64,000 bases of DNA from Colias croceus (lineage: Eukaryota > Arthropoda > Insecta > Lepidoptera > Pieridae). Numbering within the stretch: position 1 is the first letter of the stretch; every line of letters begins with the position of its first letter. Below, in pieces: positions 33,588-48,615 of the stretch. Position numbers and translations under genes: made by a program. The stretch is taken from positions 5,520,501 to 5,584,500 of the forward strand of contig NC_059550.1 of assembly GCF_905220415.1 (NCBI RefSeq). Direction: 5' to 3'. A model generated the notes under the pieces. That model searched no databases, was not told the origin of the DNA, and saw only the letters and a program-made list of their open reading frames with translations.

Positions 33588-34880
33588 CCTGGTGCATTCA
33601 ATAAGTACCTAGCCTCATCACCAGGGGGCGCTATTGTTTCAAAATAGGTTTACCACAGTGTAGCTCATTTGTTTTTAAGTATTTTTTTTAATTTTCATTC
33701 CAATCCCTTCATTTGTTTTAATTTGACAACCTATGGAAGCGAACGTATCGATCGGTTTTACAAAAATGGAAAAAGAGCAATATCGTTCGGTGATTCGATT
33801 CCTATTTTTGGACGGGAAAGAGCGTATCGAAATCAAAGGCCGCTTGGATGCTATGTACGGTGACTCTTTTCCATCGATAGCCACCGTCAAGAATTGGTTC
33901 AACGAGTTTGCAAGTGGCCGTACGTCGGTTTTTGATGAACCACGTCCAGGTGCACCAAAAACAGCTGCTACGGAGGAAAACATTAAAAAAATCCATGATC
34001 TCGTACTGACAGATCGCCGATTGAAGGTTCGGGAGCTAGCTGAGACTGTAGGCATTTCAGAAGGAACAGTCAATCATATTCTTCACGAGGAACTCGGCAT
34101 GAGAAAGCTGTCGGCGCGATGGGTGCCGCATTTACTCACACCGGAAAACAAGCGCAACAGTGAGCCCACGTCGTAGACGTGTTTGGCGTTGTTTAAGCGG
34201 AATCCAGGGGAGTTTTTGCGTCGTTTTGTGGCGGTCGGTGAAACCTGGATTCACTGGTACACACGAGAGACCAAGGAGCAATCAAAACAATGGATCCAGA
34301 CCGGGGAACGTGCTCCAAAGAAGGCGAAAACAGTAAAATCGGCCACAAAAGTTACGGACACCATTTTCTGGGATTCACAAGGAGTTGTCTACATCGATTA
34401 CCTCGAGAAGGGTAAACCAATTACAGGGCTTTACTATGCCAATTTATTGGACCGATTCGACGCCGAATTAAAGAAAAAACGACCCCATCTGGCTAAGAAA
34501 AAGGTGCTGTTACACCACGACAACGCACTGGTTCACACGTCTGCCGTTGCCATGGCCAAATTGGTCGAATTATGCTACGAATTGCTGCCTTTTCCACCGT
34601 ATTCTCCAGATTTAGCCCCTGGTGACTTTTTTCTGTTTCCTAATCTGAAAAAATCCCTCGCCGGGAATAGATATGGATCAAATCAGGAGGTTATCGCTGC
34701 CACGAAGGCCTATTTTACAGAGTTTGAGAAAACATATTTTTCGGACGGGTTAAAAAAGTTGGAGCATCGCTGGACTAAGGTATATCGAACTAAAAGGAGA
34801 CTATGTTGAAAAATAAATTACTACTTTTCCAAAATTTTCGTATACTTTTTGTAGGCTAAGTATTTATTGAATCGCCCTCG
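33588..34880 (+). mobile_element. Full-length mariner transposon, inactivated
   Basis: This 1293-bp Tc1/mariner element has 28-bp terminal inverted repeats (33588-33615 and 34853-34880, sharing ATTCAATAA and AGCCT). TA dinucleotides on both sides (33586-33587, 34881-34882) are the duplicated target. It carries one transposase gene, described separately, which is disabled. It lies in gene-free DNA. Confidence 0.93.
33733..34816 (+). pseudogene. Mariner transposase with stop codon and lost first Asp
   Basis: The N-terminal half carries the paired helix-turn-helix DNA-binding region (IATVKNWFNEFASGR; LAETVGISEGTVNHIL; GMRKLSARWVPHLLTPENK). An in-frame TAG at 34174-34176 interrupts it. The same frame then resumes with the catalytic domain: ETWIHWYTRETKEQSKQW, LLHHDNALVHTS, and PYSPDLAPGDFFLFPNLKK. 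The second and third acidic residues (Asp codons at 34519 and 34624) are separated by 34 residues, the mariner DD34D spacing. The first Asp is Gly (GGT at 34237, one transition from GAT). Near 34780 a small indel moves the normal C-terminus to another frame, where a stop would fall at 34814-34816. Three independent lesions make it inactive. Confidence 0.92.
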
Positions 34881-34882
34881 TA

Positions 34883-37800
34883 GTTACATCTGTGACATAT
34901 TTTGGAAATAAACGAGGTGACTTTTTTATTTAAATATTTATAAAGTGTGGCGTTATTTTGCTATTTATTTATTCTATGTCTTAACAAAGTTCACCCATTA
35001 TAAATAATTAAATTAACTGAATGTTTCATTTAAGACTCTACATTCTTTCAATAATTTAGGTACCGTATAATTATGGAAGTTATTTCTCTCATATCCTTCA
35101 ATTTCCCCCTATTTATATAAATCATACAACACCTACACAATAACTCGCGTATAAACAATATTATGTGCCAATAAGTTCAAACCATAAACATTACTGGGTA
35201 AACTAACATCGCTTTCCTGCCATACGATTGAGTTCAAACACCATGAAATTGTGGTATCGTAGGCGCATAATGATCGAGTCAAGCAAGATCTACGCTATAA
35301 ATACAGGGCCGTATTCGAATTAATTCTCACCTTGAAGGCCGTTTGTGCTATTAACAAACTGTAGCAAATCTGGTACAAGCAACTGTAAACTATTATATTC
35401 TGATAGATTACTCTTGTGACATGATGATTTCGTAATTTTATTATTGAAAAAACTTTGAAGTAAGCTGAGCTATAAATTATTAAAGATTTAAATCAAAATA
35501 TTAGTCTAGAAGTTTAAAAATTTTTCATATTTGCACTATGGTCGAATATTTGACATATTTTCATCACTATAATAAAAGTTCAAAGTACTTAATAAATGTT
35601 TTTAAATACTGGATCCCTAAACGATAAAAAATGAGGCTTTAAAACAACTCATTCAAATACTGCCTCTGGATATATGCCACACCCAGTCACGAATTTTAAT
35701 TAAAATGCTACAGACGTATTATTTGACGCGAATCACCTGCGGGCGGTTAACAATTCAACACCTTAATGACTCGAGTAAAGAATACACTACAAAGTATTTG
35801 GATTTATATTAAAAAAAAAAACATAATGCTTATCTTAGGGAATAACATAGGTATTCATTATTAATGAAAATTAATTAGAGAACTAATAAATGAAAATCAA
35901 TAATACGACTCTGTATATTAAACGCTTTCTAGGCAACATGACTGACTCAATTATTTGCTATGTTTATAGCCTTATAGGAGAAATCCTTTCCTTATAATAA
36001 TGAAATTAAATCAACCCTGTAATTACCAGGTCACGTGTGTCTTGTTAACTTAAATTTAATTATAATTTTTCAATGTGAATGCCAGTTTGGCTGGCAAAGG
36101 ATAAGTTAAAGAACTTTTTTTACCCATTTTAAACAAATGGAGAGAAATTCTGAGAAGAATTACAACATTCAAACTAATGTTATGATTTTTTACATTTAAA
36201 CCATGTTAATTAATGTGATCTTTAAAAATATATGGTTGTTAATTGTTATACTATCCATTTATTGATGTTAGATTTAAAAGTAATTTGGTTTATATCCATT
36301 ACATGCTTGTTTATACTGAAACTATTGTAATTAAAATAGTTTAATCGACCTTTTTGTCTGTGACCTTAGGATAATATGTATATTATACGGGAAGAAACAG
36401 ATTAAATAGAAACCGTCAAATTAAGTTTATTTATTTTAATCGTTTATGTTTATTATACTAACGTATTTAATAAACAATTGTTAAAGGAAACAAATGTTTC
36501 TATGATTGCATGTTTATTTTCAACGTTTCTCTGCGTAATTACGTACCTATATAGGCTAGTTTTAACGAATTTTTATAATAGTTATTATTTAATAGGACCT
36601 TATAAATAACATTATATAAATAGCAATTTACGAGCGGCATTACTTCCATTTTGTATATTATATTCAATTATCTACTAACTATTATTGTAATGAATAGTAA
36701 GAATCCAATAAGAAAAGTAAGATTCATAATTTTGCTCTATGAAAATAAACACAAATTTCGGCGGAAATAGAACGCCATTACAGTTAGCAACATGTTATAC
36801 GCAACCAAATCGAATCATAGCAATATAACTTGATATTAAATGTAAACGTGGTTAATATGCTGAGACATTATACAATATACATCTAATGGAATTCGTGAGT
36901 GAACTGTTTGCTTCTGCCACTCCTAGCATTCCAAATGCTCGCATGACATACATACAGAAGGAGAACTGCTAGGTTGTTTTTATTGGCGTTTTTATATGTT
37001 AAATAGATAATGGAATTGATTATGCCTGTTATGGAAATGTGGTACCTATTATATAATTATAAGAATTATATAATGTGCGATGCGTTTTTGAGACCTAATT
37101 TTCTGAGTTTTTATAATGTTCTCGTTTTTATAACATTATTATAGTTAGGTATGTGAAGAAAATATAGAGAAATATTTTCATTAATCGTGTGATAAAAGAA
37201 AGTAGTTTTAATCATAAAGCTTTCAAATTACCAATTGGAGACCCCACATTGAGTTTGCGGCAATCGTAATGCAAGCCTGTTTCATAATTATATTTAAGAT
37301 AACTCTGCAGCTGGTAGCAATAAATTTTATTGTTGAAATTAAAAGAATATTGCATCTCTTAATTGATCGATTTTAATCAATATCTAATAACGGTCAACAA
37401 ATAACTGTTATTTTACAATGATATAATAACATATAACATATACCAACTGTAAGGCCATTTTAATATGTAATAATTATACATAGTAGATGTGAACATAAAA
37501 ACTATTCAAGAGTACCGTTCGGTGAAAGTACTAGCGATGTTATGATGTATGTCTATTATATAATAATCAAATAAAAATAACGAACTGCCTAACAGATATT
37601 TTAATTTAAGAAATAAAATGTAATAATGTCGAATTTATATTTCTACATGTAATAACATTTTATGTTAGTGCTTTTTTAAGTGTTTAATTATAATCATTTT
37701 AAAGTTAGAAGTTTCACTTTAGTGTATAAAAGTATTTCATTTAGACTCTAAAAACATGTACAAATTATTACTGAAAACTCTAGCATCGCAAAATAAACAA

Positions 37801-40800
37801 AGTTGTCATAGTAACTAGTAAGTACTTAGTTTTCGTATAATGTGCCAGAGTTGTTGTAATATATTATCATAGCTCATAAACAACAAGTTAAGTGTTAACA
37901 CTATTCAACTAAATGTCACTTGATAGACCAACTTTGTTTGACTTGGTAATAGAATAGTTGCAAAATAGATTTGTAGTTAGTCATCACAAAACATGGTATT
38001 TGCAAAGCAATAATTAAATTTGCATACCGGATTCAAGTTCATGTCTAAATGCATTTAAATTGTTAGTGTCCTATTACTATTATATAATTAGTTAATTTGT
38101 CAAAATAATAATGTCATAGACTGCTAATATTTCTGAAACAAGGTTAATAATGGATTATATAAATCCAAATTTACTAAAAAGCATAAATTATTGAAATGCG
38201 CGAATGTATTATATGCATTGAACCAGTTAAAAGAGTTACACACATTACAGTATACATAATTGTATATTAATAATCTGTTGTTGTGTTTATCTTCGATTAT
38301 ATTATTATTATTATTCATGTACAAATACACTATTCAAATCATACTTTGAAAACTGTAATCTCTCCAGTACCCGCTCTTCTTTTAAACAATTTAAAGTATT
38401 GGAAAAGCTATAATTTAACCATAATCTGTGGAATTATGTGATAAAATTGTTCCGCCGTTTCGTTCCAAGTGAATTTATTGGATATTTTGTAAGCGCTACG
38501 TGCCTTGGGTCCGCGGGACGACTAACAATATTTAGAAAGTATTATTTTTGTCACTGTGAAAGTGCTGCGAGTGTATCTGCTTACACTTGTCAGCACTATG
38601 CTTATTGCTTATGTAAAAGGACAGTACTAGTATAAAAAAGTGATTTTTAACATATTGAGCTTTAGTTTTTTGGCAATTGTACATTGCTGTGTGTGTTTTT
38701 AATGCGTATGTTTTCAATCCTAATTTCTATGTTTCTCATTTAGAAAAAAAGGCTTCCTTTTTCGGTATAAATGAACAATAATCATATTGTGGTTTAAGAC
38801 AATGTCTTCACTCTCCAGTACCCAATTTTTTTAATTATACGCAGAAGCTTATTTATTTATCTATTTAAAATGTGATAAAATATTCATACCATAATCAACT
38901 TCTCTTATGAAGCACAACTCATTAAATGCAAATAGGTATATATTTGAGTATTGAGTATGCAAACAGAAAGGCATCTAGTCGAATCGTTATGGTATTGGTT
39001 TACATGTTTACTTTCATCTTTATCATATTACCATCATCAAATATACAGGTTTTTAGGTCGAAGTTCCTTTTATAGAACAGAGAGCGTATTTTAGAGAATG
39101 ATTCATTAAATTATATAATTAATAATAGACTACCTAACTTCCAATATATACCTACTTGTAGATGAAGAGTGAAAAAGAATTGTGAAATTTAATGTTCAGA
39201 AAAAAAACGGTAATCACAATAGTAACATGCTATAAATTGAATTAAATTCTATTAAAGTTATGCTATCTGAAATCTTATTACACTAACTACGTCTTTTTCC
39301 TCAGCAAATACAATCATAGTCCATTCTCAATGACTCAATAGCAGTATCGGATTGGGAATTGTTTTGGAGAGAAATTCTCGACTGAACTTGGCAACTTGTT
39401 TGGACCTAATCCATAGCAAATAAAAACTATGTAGGTCCAACATGAATATAAAAGTGCGTGGGCGCTGGAGGAAATAATAACGGCTTGTTTTTATTGACAT
39501 AGTTACCGTTATACTCGCGGCCTTTGTGTTTTAAATAGTCAATCATGTGGCCTTTTTGTGTAGATAGATGGGAGATAGCAGATACAATGTTTTTTGTTTC
39601 ATTTCAGGTCATAAGTCAGACAACCGCACACTCACGTCCGTCAATTTTCCTAAGGCTAAAGTAAAAACTTTGGAATGCCGCGAAGTGTGTTTTTACTGGT
39701 ATTGTTTTTATAAGCATAGTTTTTAGGAGGTTAGAAAATATATTTCAAGCGATTTAAGTATTTTGTATTACTTAGAATTGAAATATATTTCATTTTTAAT
39801 TGAGTTTGTTACGAGATTTATTTTTACGATCGAAGGAACGATTTTATATCTAATTCACACAACTTGGAAATAAATTATAATATAATATTGTATTATAATT
39901 TAATGTGGAATTAAATTGTAATTTGGTAATAAACATTAACATTTCAGTTAAAACTTAGTACCTACTCTCGATTTCTATCTTAAATAAACGAAATGTTTTA
40001 TTACAAACAAAAAGAAAGATATATTTAACCTATAATATATAAAAGAGAACTGCATTCATATACTTATGATACCTATTGTTCTTGACTCGTAGTCGTTATC
40101 TATTCAGCAAGAAGCATATGAAATCACACAGGAAAATATTAATTTACGTCCGAGGTTGGACTATAAGTAAATGCGTATTAAAAAGACAATTGAACGCAGC
40201 ATGCAACAATTACATTCTATTTCGTGACGATAATAGACGAAATTCATACATATTAACGATCGTAGTAATATTGTAACTGCTATAACTCGTGGGAGGCTAT
40301 GTGTAATTATAAATATAGAGTCAAGGCCATACAGTTACTCATACCTAGTATCTAATCTGTGCTCAAACGCACTATGTGTGAGGAGGGCTAATTGCATCCG
40401 CTGATGGTATCAATGCACTGCACAAGATTTTGATTGCGTTGCAAGCGTTCTGCATTGCAATGACGGAAAGTCATTTTTCTTGTGATAAAGTGCATACAAT
40501 ATTTATGGCAGGTATACATGTGTATACATACGGTTTATAAATATTTTTATTTATATTATATTAACAACAATATCGCAATAAGAAAAATAATTATAAAGAT
40601 TTTGTTTTTGAGACTCTACATTTAGGTACCTTTAGATAATAACACGGACGTGATGGTATTGCTCCTATGGAAACAATTTTACGATACACCCGATGAATAG
40701 CCTATTGGCAAAATCTTAGCTTTTAAATAATTTCTAAAAGAAACGACATTAAAGTACATACTATAAGTCTTTACATTAAATTATTGTTTTCACTTTTCAC

Positions 40801-41917
40801 TCACGTGTAGGTAATTATTTTAACATTAAGAATATGGTTTTAATGTTTCGAACTTATGACTCGTGGCATTAAGTGAACCTAAAACTTCATATTTGCTGCT
40901 GCAGATAATTTAGTAGTGATTACTTGAGCAAGGCATACGACCTCAATCTCAAGAAACTAAATGACATTTATAGATAGGATTTTCTTTTACTGCCAGCATT
41001 TACATGCAACCATTTGTGAAATCGTTTGGAAATTTATTTATAATGTTTATCTACTAAGAGAACTCGGAACGAATAATTTATACATGAACTCTACGTACTA
41101 TTCCCTTATATTATTCTAAAGAAGAAAAAGTTAAAGAAGTTTAGGGAAAATTCTGCTGTAAACACAATAAAAAAATTTCATGATTATTTCACATAAAAAA
41201 CATAAATACTTTGAAAGTAAGAAATGGTGCTTCAATTTGAATGCGAAACAATTGTGTGAAACCGACTGCATGTGTTATTTTAATAATAGCACGTTTAGTA
41301 TAATGTTTGACAACTCTATATTCGTACAAATATTAGACAAATGCGGATAATATCGCGGGAAACAACGAGTGAACTATCCAATTTAAAGAACGTTAAAAAT
41401 TTCTTAGGAAAATATTAAAGAACCTGTTTCCGTAATTTCATTATAATTATAATTGGTTCCAAATATGTCTAATTTACCTTTTTAAACGAAAGGCAACTTG
41501 CAATGGGTATAATAAAGGCCTCGAATGAATATAAAATTCCTCAGATAAATCAATAGGTAATTTCCAAATAACCTGTTAGCGCAGCATGGATAAAATAATT
41601 AGCTTGTAAAACAAACATCGTGTTGTTTTCACAAAAATATACAGTGTTATTGATATATCCGATAATAAAATGATATACCAGTAGAGTATTTATTATTTCC
41701 TGGGGTAAAAGTCACGAAACGGTAAACGTTGAGTGTCGCCACCTTCCAATTTGCTGAAAGGAAATTACATGTTGCGTGCTTTTCCTCGTTTCGTTTATTT
41801 TCCTTTCTAGTTCCTAGTATTTTGTTGTTATACAATTGTTATAACAAGCTTTTAAAAATGTATGTTATTTTGTAGTAGGTACATGAAGCTGAAATTAAAA
41901 TATATCACGCCTTTTCT
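34883..41917. other. AT-rich region without recognisable gene
   Basis: I saw no exon, RNA gene or transposon boundary that I could defend. A modest GC-richer patch lies at about 38440-38620 with an open frame of 65 codons, which lacks known motifs. The region may be intergenic or part of a large intron. Confidence 0.45.
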
Positions 41918-42103
41918 ACGTAGTATAAAAAAGTAGCTTTCTCTGTCCCTATGTTCCCATGTAGATATGCTTAAATCTTTCAAAACTAAGAAACGGATTT
42001 TGATGCGGTTTTTTTAATAGATAGAGTGATTCAAGAGGAAGGTTTAAGTATATAATTTATTAGGTTTTAGACAAAGCGGGCGAAGCCGCGGGCGGAAAGC
42101 TAG
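41918..42103 (+). mobile_element. Helitron-like CTAG-ended repeat
   Basis: The block ends with the stem-loop GCGGGCGAAGCCGC followed by GGGCGGAAAGCTAG at 42103, the same terminus as at 17222. The left part (ACGTAGTATAAAAAAGTAGC, CTGTCCCTATG) is a variant of the same lepidopteran family. It has no coding capacity. Confidence 0.6.
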
Positions 42104-45100
42104 TTTTTAAATAAATATTGGTGTTAGAAATAAACATAGCAATGTGCGTTATGTAAGCCTTGTTAAATCATCAAAAATAATCTGAAGGCAAGGCCTGTTG
42201 TATAATAATCAACACACGTTTGTAAAACCTTCACACCGCAACGATTATAGGTAGATATTTACCTGTAATAAAGGTCTCGCCTATTCATAACTGATTTAAT
42301 TTTTAAAAACATATTCTTTAATTTACTGAGAGTTTATTTACTTAGTTCAATGTTTATACCAGTATAGGTTTCGGTGAAATAAGTTTTCTTAAGAAATCAC
42401 TGCATTAAATAGAAACTTATCATATATTTTAAATAATCCTGTCTTATTCATAACACTACGCAACTTATTTTACAAAATCAGGGAAATGACAGAAAAAAAT
42501 TTAATTAGTTCAATCCTTTTATTCGACTATAATCAAACTGATATTTTATTTGGAGAAAAATTACACGATGTTCTAAATAGATGAGTTTATGATTAATTAA
42601 ATCTCTCAGACTCATCTCGACTCCTCTTTTGATCTGCGAAATACCAATTGAGATCTAAGATTGATATGCAAATTCAGGACCTTGTCCGAATTACCAATTA
42701 CCATACTATACGCAATAAACCCTTTAATATATTACAACACATGTACTTGGATATCATTACAAATCAAGTATAACGGGTACCTGTCGCTTCGGGCATGAAA
42801 TGTTGATTGTCATGACATGGGGTCGTACGAAATTGCTTGCAATTTTAATCAAGCGAAAAACCTATATGCAACGGAACAATTGAGTGTATTTTTTGTCTCT
42901 GAAACCGCTATTTTTTACATAAATGCTCTGAGATATTTTTTATATGTTATGCCTATTAGTGCGTTAAGAAATAAAAGGATTAAGATGTGTTCTTCATAGT
43001 AACCTAATAAAAATTTAATGTTAAAAAAAAATTCAGGTACGTGCTTATAGAGCTGAAACCTGAAATACCAAGCACGACTTCTTGAATCAATGAATATGCG
43101 AAAAGTATTGTATATCAATCCGATTTAATTAATTCATCGACAGATAAGGACGTTTTTATAGACTTATAAATTATTACAGTCGTTTTGTTACATTTAAGAA
43201 CATGTTGTTGAACATGTCCTTATATTACCTATAGCTATTCTATATTTAGTACTATGCTCCGCGGTTTTACCCGCAGTACTCCGATCCTGTTGGGGGCTAC
43301 CGAAATAATTTTTCAAATCGGACCAGTTGTTCCTGAGATTAGCGCGTTCAAACAAACAAACTCTTCAGCTTTATAGTATAAGTATAGATAAATAAATCAA
43401 GGAAGATAGTTTGAATTGATGTCCAAAATCTACTATCTACTGTTCATATCACACTTTTCTCAAAACGAATATTTCCTTCCTTTAAAGTCGGTTAGACATA
43501 TGCTTCGAATCTTAAATATAGCTTAGTAAATTATTTGACTAATTAATCAGAAATGAATCTACATACCTTCATTATTATTTCAGCAAATCACAAATGGTCT
43601 GATACAATGACGAATGCTTACTATGCATAACAATGGGACCGTAGACATTGTTATTCACAATAAGCCCGATCACATAGCAGCCATTGAGTTAAGAAGGCCA
43701 TTGCTTATCAATTCACAAGACGTTGGACCTTTGAGATTTGTCGATCAAATCAGTTTAAATTGGAACGCTGCAGTTTTAAATAAATGAACTCATTATTGCT
43801 AATAGACGTCTTTAAAAATGGTTACTAGGTGAAACAAGTTTTCATGTTGCACATATAATGAACATGACTGAACTTTTTACTCTGTACAAATTAAAATAAA
43901 TTCAATCAGGCGGTTTAACAAAAATAAAGAGTTAGTTAAGTATAAAATCAATTTTAAATTTAGAATTAACAGTTTTATGCGACTCTATTTGCAGATAACA
44001 AATCGACTTTCGTACTGATGATTTTCTACTTTACGACGATAAAATTACTTATAGATAAACCACGTACACTGCGTGCACGTTTAAATTTCTCCTTTTAAAT
44101 AAAACAAATCTTCATTTAATATAAAAATATCATTGTATGATTACAAGTATTACACATAGATATTTCGTAACAAGTTACGTTTTAACTCAGTAATTTGTGG
44201 ACCGTGTCAATTATTCGCCAAACGATGAAAATAGACGTGCATTACAGTTGGTTGTATTATGCAATGTGCTGCGAAGGGGTAAGGATGAAATCGCATTACA
44301 TCGATCCCCAATCGCTTGGAATATCGTCTCATTTATCCAGGCAATGAGTCAAAAGGAATTTTGCATGCTTACTCGTCTATTTTGAGCGTTTATAGCCTTA
44401 GTTGCTAGATGCTGATGCCTATTCTTGTCGACGGTAAATCAAGAGTGAAGCAAGGGAGAGTTTAAAAGCTATTCTTTAAATGCCTAACATTAGAAGATGA
44501 AGTTAAATGGACGTGGCTAATAGTACCTACCTAATTATTCACGAAGAAATCTTTAGAGTGAAATATGCACACTTACAACATTTTCTTCATACATATGACA
44601 GGATCAAAATTTATTGCGTAAATAATAAAAAGTTGGGTTAAATTCAATTCATCTTTCAATATTACCAATTTGAAATTTCAATATTTCAACACTACTATCA
44701 GTTAACAGCAGTATTGTTTTTGTATATTGTATTAAAAATAAATACTGCCGCTACTGAAAAATGGAAATTTCCTGCAAAATGTTTTTACGTAATTACATTA
44801 TAATAGAAGTAGCTTTAGAACATTTAATTATATTGCACCATCGTAATCGTACAATGATGAAATGTTCTAAAACAAATTTTAGCAGTAGGCAATTGTCGAA
44901 GAATGTTAAAATGTACTGTATTGTATTTCACGTGGTTACGTAAACCAAATTTTCGGCCAATTAAATTAAATTGCATCCGCTGTGTAGTTTTTCGGTAATT
45001 ATTGTATTAATAGCGAAACCTGATTAATGCCATTGTTAAAGTGGATAATTATGCGTTTGGCTGTTGGATGTTATTATATTGTACAGTACTGAAAATATAA

Positions 45101-48100
45101 ATACCTAACATTTAAGTGGATTGAACACACTGAACACGAAAAATTATAGTTGTTAACAGTCGTTTACGTCAGTTAGGGTGTAATTAATTTGAGTAGTGTG
45201 ATTTTTATTATAATTCTATTATTTGTGATGTTCGAAAATCTAATTTTGCTTTTTGGTTGATGCAAACTAAGTATGGCAAGTTGATATTTCATTATTTACA
45301 TAAGTATTGAAATGAGACGATGAAGAATATTTTAAAATGAAGATGGTTCTTTCTTAAACGTTTTAAATATGTGAACTTTTTGGTGTGAGGATAATAGTGT
45401 GTTTTTGTTATTTTAATCCAAAGAGATCATTAGTAGAGATAAATACATACCCGTCTTCCTTGGAGCGTAGCGGTCAAGGAAGGTCATAGTGTTTTTAAAT
45501 TATAATAACAAAGGTAACTGTTTTTCTTAGTTCTTAGGAATACGATTTAGTTATCTTTAAAATTCAAAGATTATTTAAAGAAATAAACATTATGTGTTAT
45601 TTCTCTTTAAAATGTTTGGCTAGGTATGGTATTTGATTTTTTAAGGTGATATGAAATGATGAATTTGGCACAGAATCAGTTAGCCCCTTTCTTGGGAGGA
45701 GCTATGCCTATTGCCTTTTTACTAGATATATCTGTTAAATTGATGACATGTTTCATAAATTTTGGTTAAAATGTTAGATGTTGTGTGAGTTATGGGTACC
45801 TAGTTACTTAAAAAAGTTTTATTAGTGTCAGTTTTACGCACAGTAAAATTATACACAAGACATCACGATTGACCCAGTTTTGACATTGTTTTAGTAATTA
45901 ATAGCTAGCTATGAGTTTTAAAATACCTATATTCCATACATATAATTCTGGTAGTAACGATGTTATGTTGAAAGTGAGTTATTAAACTTTTTTTTAAACA
46001 TAATATGTATATTCACAAAATCAATACATTGATGATTCAGGACATGACTCTACATTTAATATGTCTGTTATTTATTGCTGTATACTTAGTAATAATATAG
46101 TTTAAACCACTGATTTCATACATAGTCTGAACGTTTTATAAAATTAGGTATCCTTTACGAAAATGCAAATAGATATTGATTAGCTGGTTTTATTTTTATA
46201 ATTGAAAAGCGGATAAAGCATAACAGAGAAATGTTTGTGATGGCAATTTCAAATTTTAGTATACAAAACCGATCTAATGAAAGATGTTCAATTAAGGTAA
46301 GGTAATAGAGCCATTAAAACTAGAAGAATTAAAAAAAATATTAAAAGATATCGAAATCGCAAGCAATTAAAAACGATTACTTCAGATCCCTGGTTTCTCA
46401 ATCATTTCTGAACTTAACAAGCAAGCAATAAATTTGTTGAAATAACAAGGGCTTTAACAACCTGTTAATGTGATTTTATGCAATTAAATTAACACTTGCG
46501 TGATTATATTATTATGATTTAATTTCATGAACGTCGGTTAAAATGAAAACGAGTTAGTCTGGCTTGCGTGCGTGTTCCAAACATGATGATGACTTTGATG
46601 TTTAAAGAGAATGTTCTGGAAAAATAAGTGTGCCAGTTGAAAAACTGTATAAAGCATTAGATATTAATATGTTTGGTATAGCAGTATTATACCTTAGGAC
46701 AATGTCTCAAAAGTCCTTTCATAACTTTCTAATATTCCTTCTGAACTTAAAAATTCTTGATGCAATTATTCTTGATGACATCTTTTCAGTGCTTCCTTAA
46801 TTAATTTTACGAGAAATAGAACTTGTTTAGTAGAGTGGAAAGTGGAAACGCTATAAAAGCGTATTCAGAATATTTATGCAAAGAAAGGGTCATGGGTTAT
46901 GAGCAGTGTTAAGCTCGTTTGGAGAATATAAGTGTAGCCTGTAAATATTTTGGTACACCATTGCGTACCTATTATAATTAACGAATAAAAGTTTCTCAGT
47001 TCACTACAAATTCACAAGAATTGTAAATGGAAAACATTGTAACACGTCCACTCCGATTGATTTGTCAACAATTTGTCGTCAATCATTCGAAAATGAAAAA
47101 CACAAATATTAAATAAAAATACCTTGAACGCACGAACGAACAAATAGCGTGAAATATTTTAATACACATAAGCAATGGAATAATTTAAGATCATTTATTC
47201 ATGAAACGCATACCGTATTGTGATGAGTCACTTAATCCAGTCTTTGAAGCGTGAATCTTTAGAAGCACGTGGGTTGTCTTTTGTTTAAGATAAATTGTTT
47301 GCGGCACGCAGTGAATTCATCACGCGTTCTATGTATGGACATATATTGTATTGGTAGACTGATGTACGATAGATTTAAATATCAATTGATACGTTTTGAG
47401 CTTAGAGTTAGTGACAAAAATCTGTTAGAGACCAAGTCATAAATGCGTTTTATTTTACTAGTTTCCTGTGGAAAATATTAAAATTAAATACATCTGAGTA
47501 GGTGGTAGGTAATAAAGGAAAAAAAATATACCTATCTATATAGGTAGTGTGTTGATTTTTTTAACCATTTATAGAGCAGGTAACATTTGATTTCCGAAAT
47601 TTGAAAGAATGTACCTATTACGCAAACAATAAATTAGTAATCAGTAAAAAGTAGCGAACATTTTTAAATAGATTCATGATTATTCATTATACTATGTAAT
47701 TAATTTTCAGCTTTTGATTCAACCGCTTGCAAAAATAATTAATACAATTACGCAATAATAAGAACTAATCGTTGTTAGGCGTTGCCTAACACAATCTTAG
47801 CTGAGCATCAGTCGGCACGAAATTTTGCGTAAGTATTTACATATATCTACTGCAATTTGCGTTACGTACTAAAGATAGTGGAATGCTTTCCTACAAGTGA
47901 AAAACATTTTCAATAGACATAAATCACGACTTCGATTTATATGGTTTAGGAAATCCTTACTATAATGTTACAAATGCGAAAGTGTGTTCGTTTTTCTTTC
48001 TAATACGTCGCGATGCAATTTTATGTTAAGATTTTTTTGTCTGGAAAACTTTAAGACGCTAGGGGGCTTTATTTTCAATCGATACGCTGGCGAAGCCGTG

Positions 48101-48420
48101 GCTAATATTTAGGAATCAATTTTTTTTTAATTTTCTGAGGAAGTTATTATATACCTTCTTTATTTTGAATATCTAGTAATGATAATAGGAGGTAGTACCT
48201 ACAGGTATCCATGGAAAGTCGCAAGCTAGGCACACAATTAACTAATTTAAAAAGCAATGACGTCTAACGGAAGAAGATTCAGTTATTTATAAAAGCATGG
48301 CAAATAAAATTCATTAAGAATTGCTCAAATCTGAAACTAAAAAATAGAAAAACAGGTTGGGGAAAAGCGATATACCTACTCATTTAATTTAAGGTGATTT
48401 TAATCTACCCAATATAAAAG
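42104..48420. other. AT-rich region without recognisable gene, one short repeat
   Basis: Apart from the repeat at 43253-43388, this contains only AT-rich sequence with scattered short open frames. A Helitron-like fragment of about 145 bp (ACAAATGCGAAAGTGTG to GGCGAAGCCGTGGCTAA) is seen at about 47957-48105. Confidence 0.45.
43253..43388 (+). repeat. Interspersed repeat family B, copy 1
   Basis: The family B marks are a GCGGTTTTACCCGC opening, AATTTTTCAAATCGGACCAG, TTCCTGAGATTAGCGCGTTC, a CAAA-rich run, and TCTTCAGCTTTATA at the end. Five copies occur in this window. It is probably a non-autonomous DNA element of Lepidoptera; this copy lacks the middle segment. Confidence 0.6.
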
Positions 48421-48615
48421 CTGCGCTCTGCGGTTTCACCCGCGTGGCTCCGTTCCTGTTGGTCTTGGCGTGATGATATATAGCCTATAGCCTTCCTCGA
48501 TGAATGGGCTATCTAACACAGAAATAATTTTTCAAATCGTACCAGTAGTTCCTGAGATTAGCGCTTTTAAACAAACAAACAAACTCTTCAGCTTTATAAT
48601 AATTATAGCATAGAT
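48421..48615 (+). repeat. Interspersed repeat family B, copy 2
   Basis: This is a longer copy with CTGCGGTTTCACCCGCGTGG at the start and the middle segment (TAGCCTATAGCCTTCCTCGA, GGGCTATCTAACACAG). The CAAA run and TCTTCAGCTTTATAATAATT close it. Confidence 0.65.
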
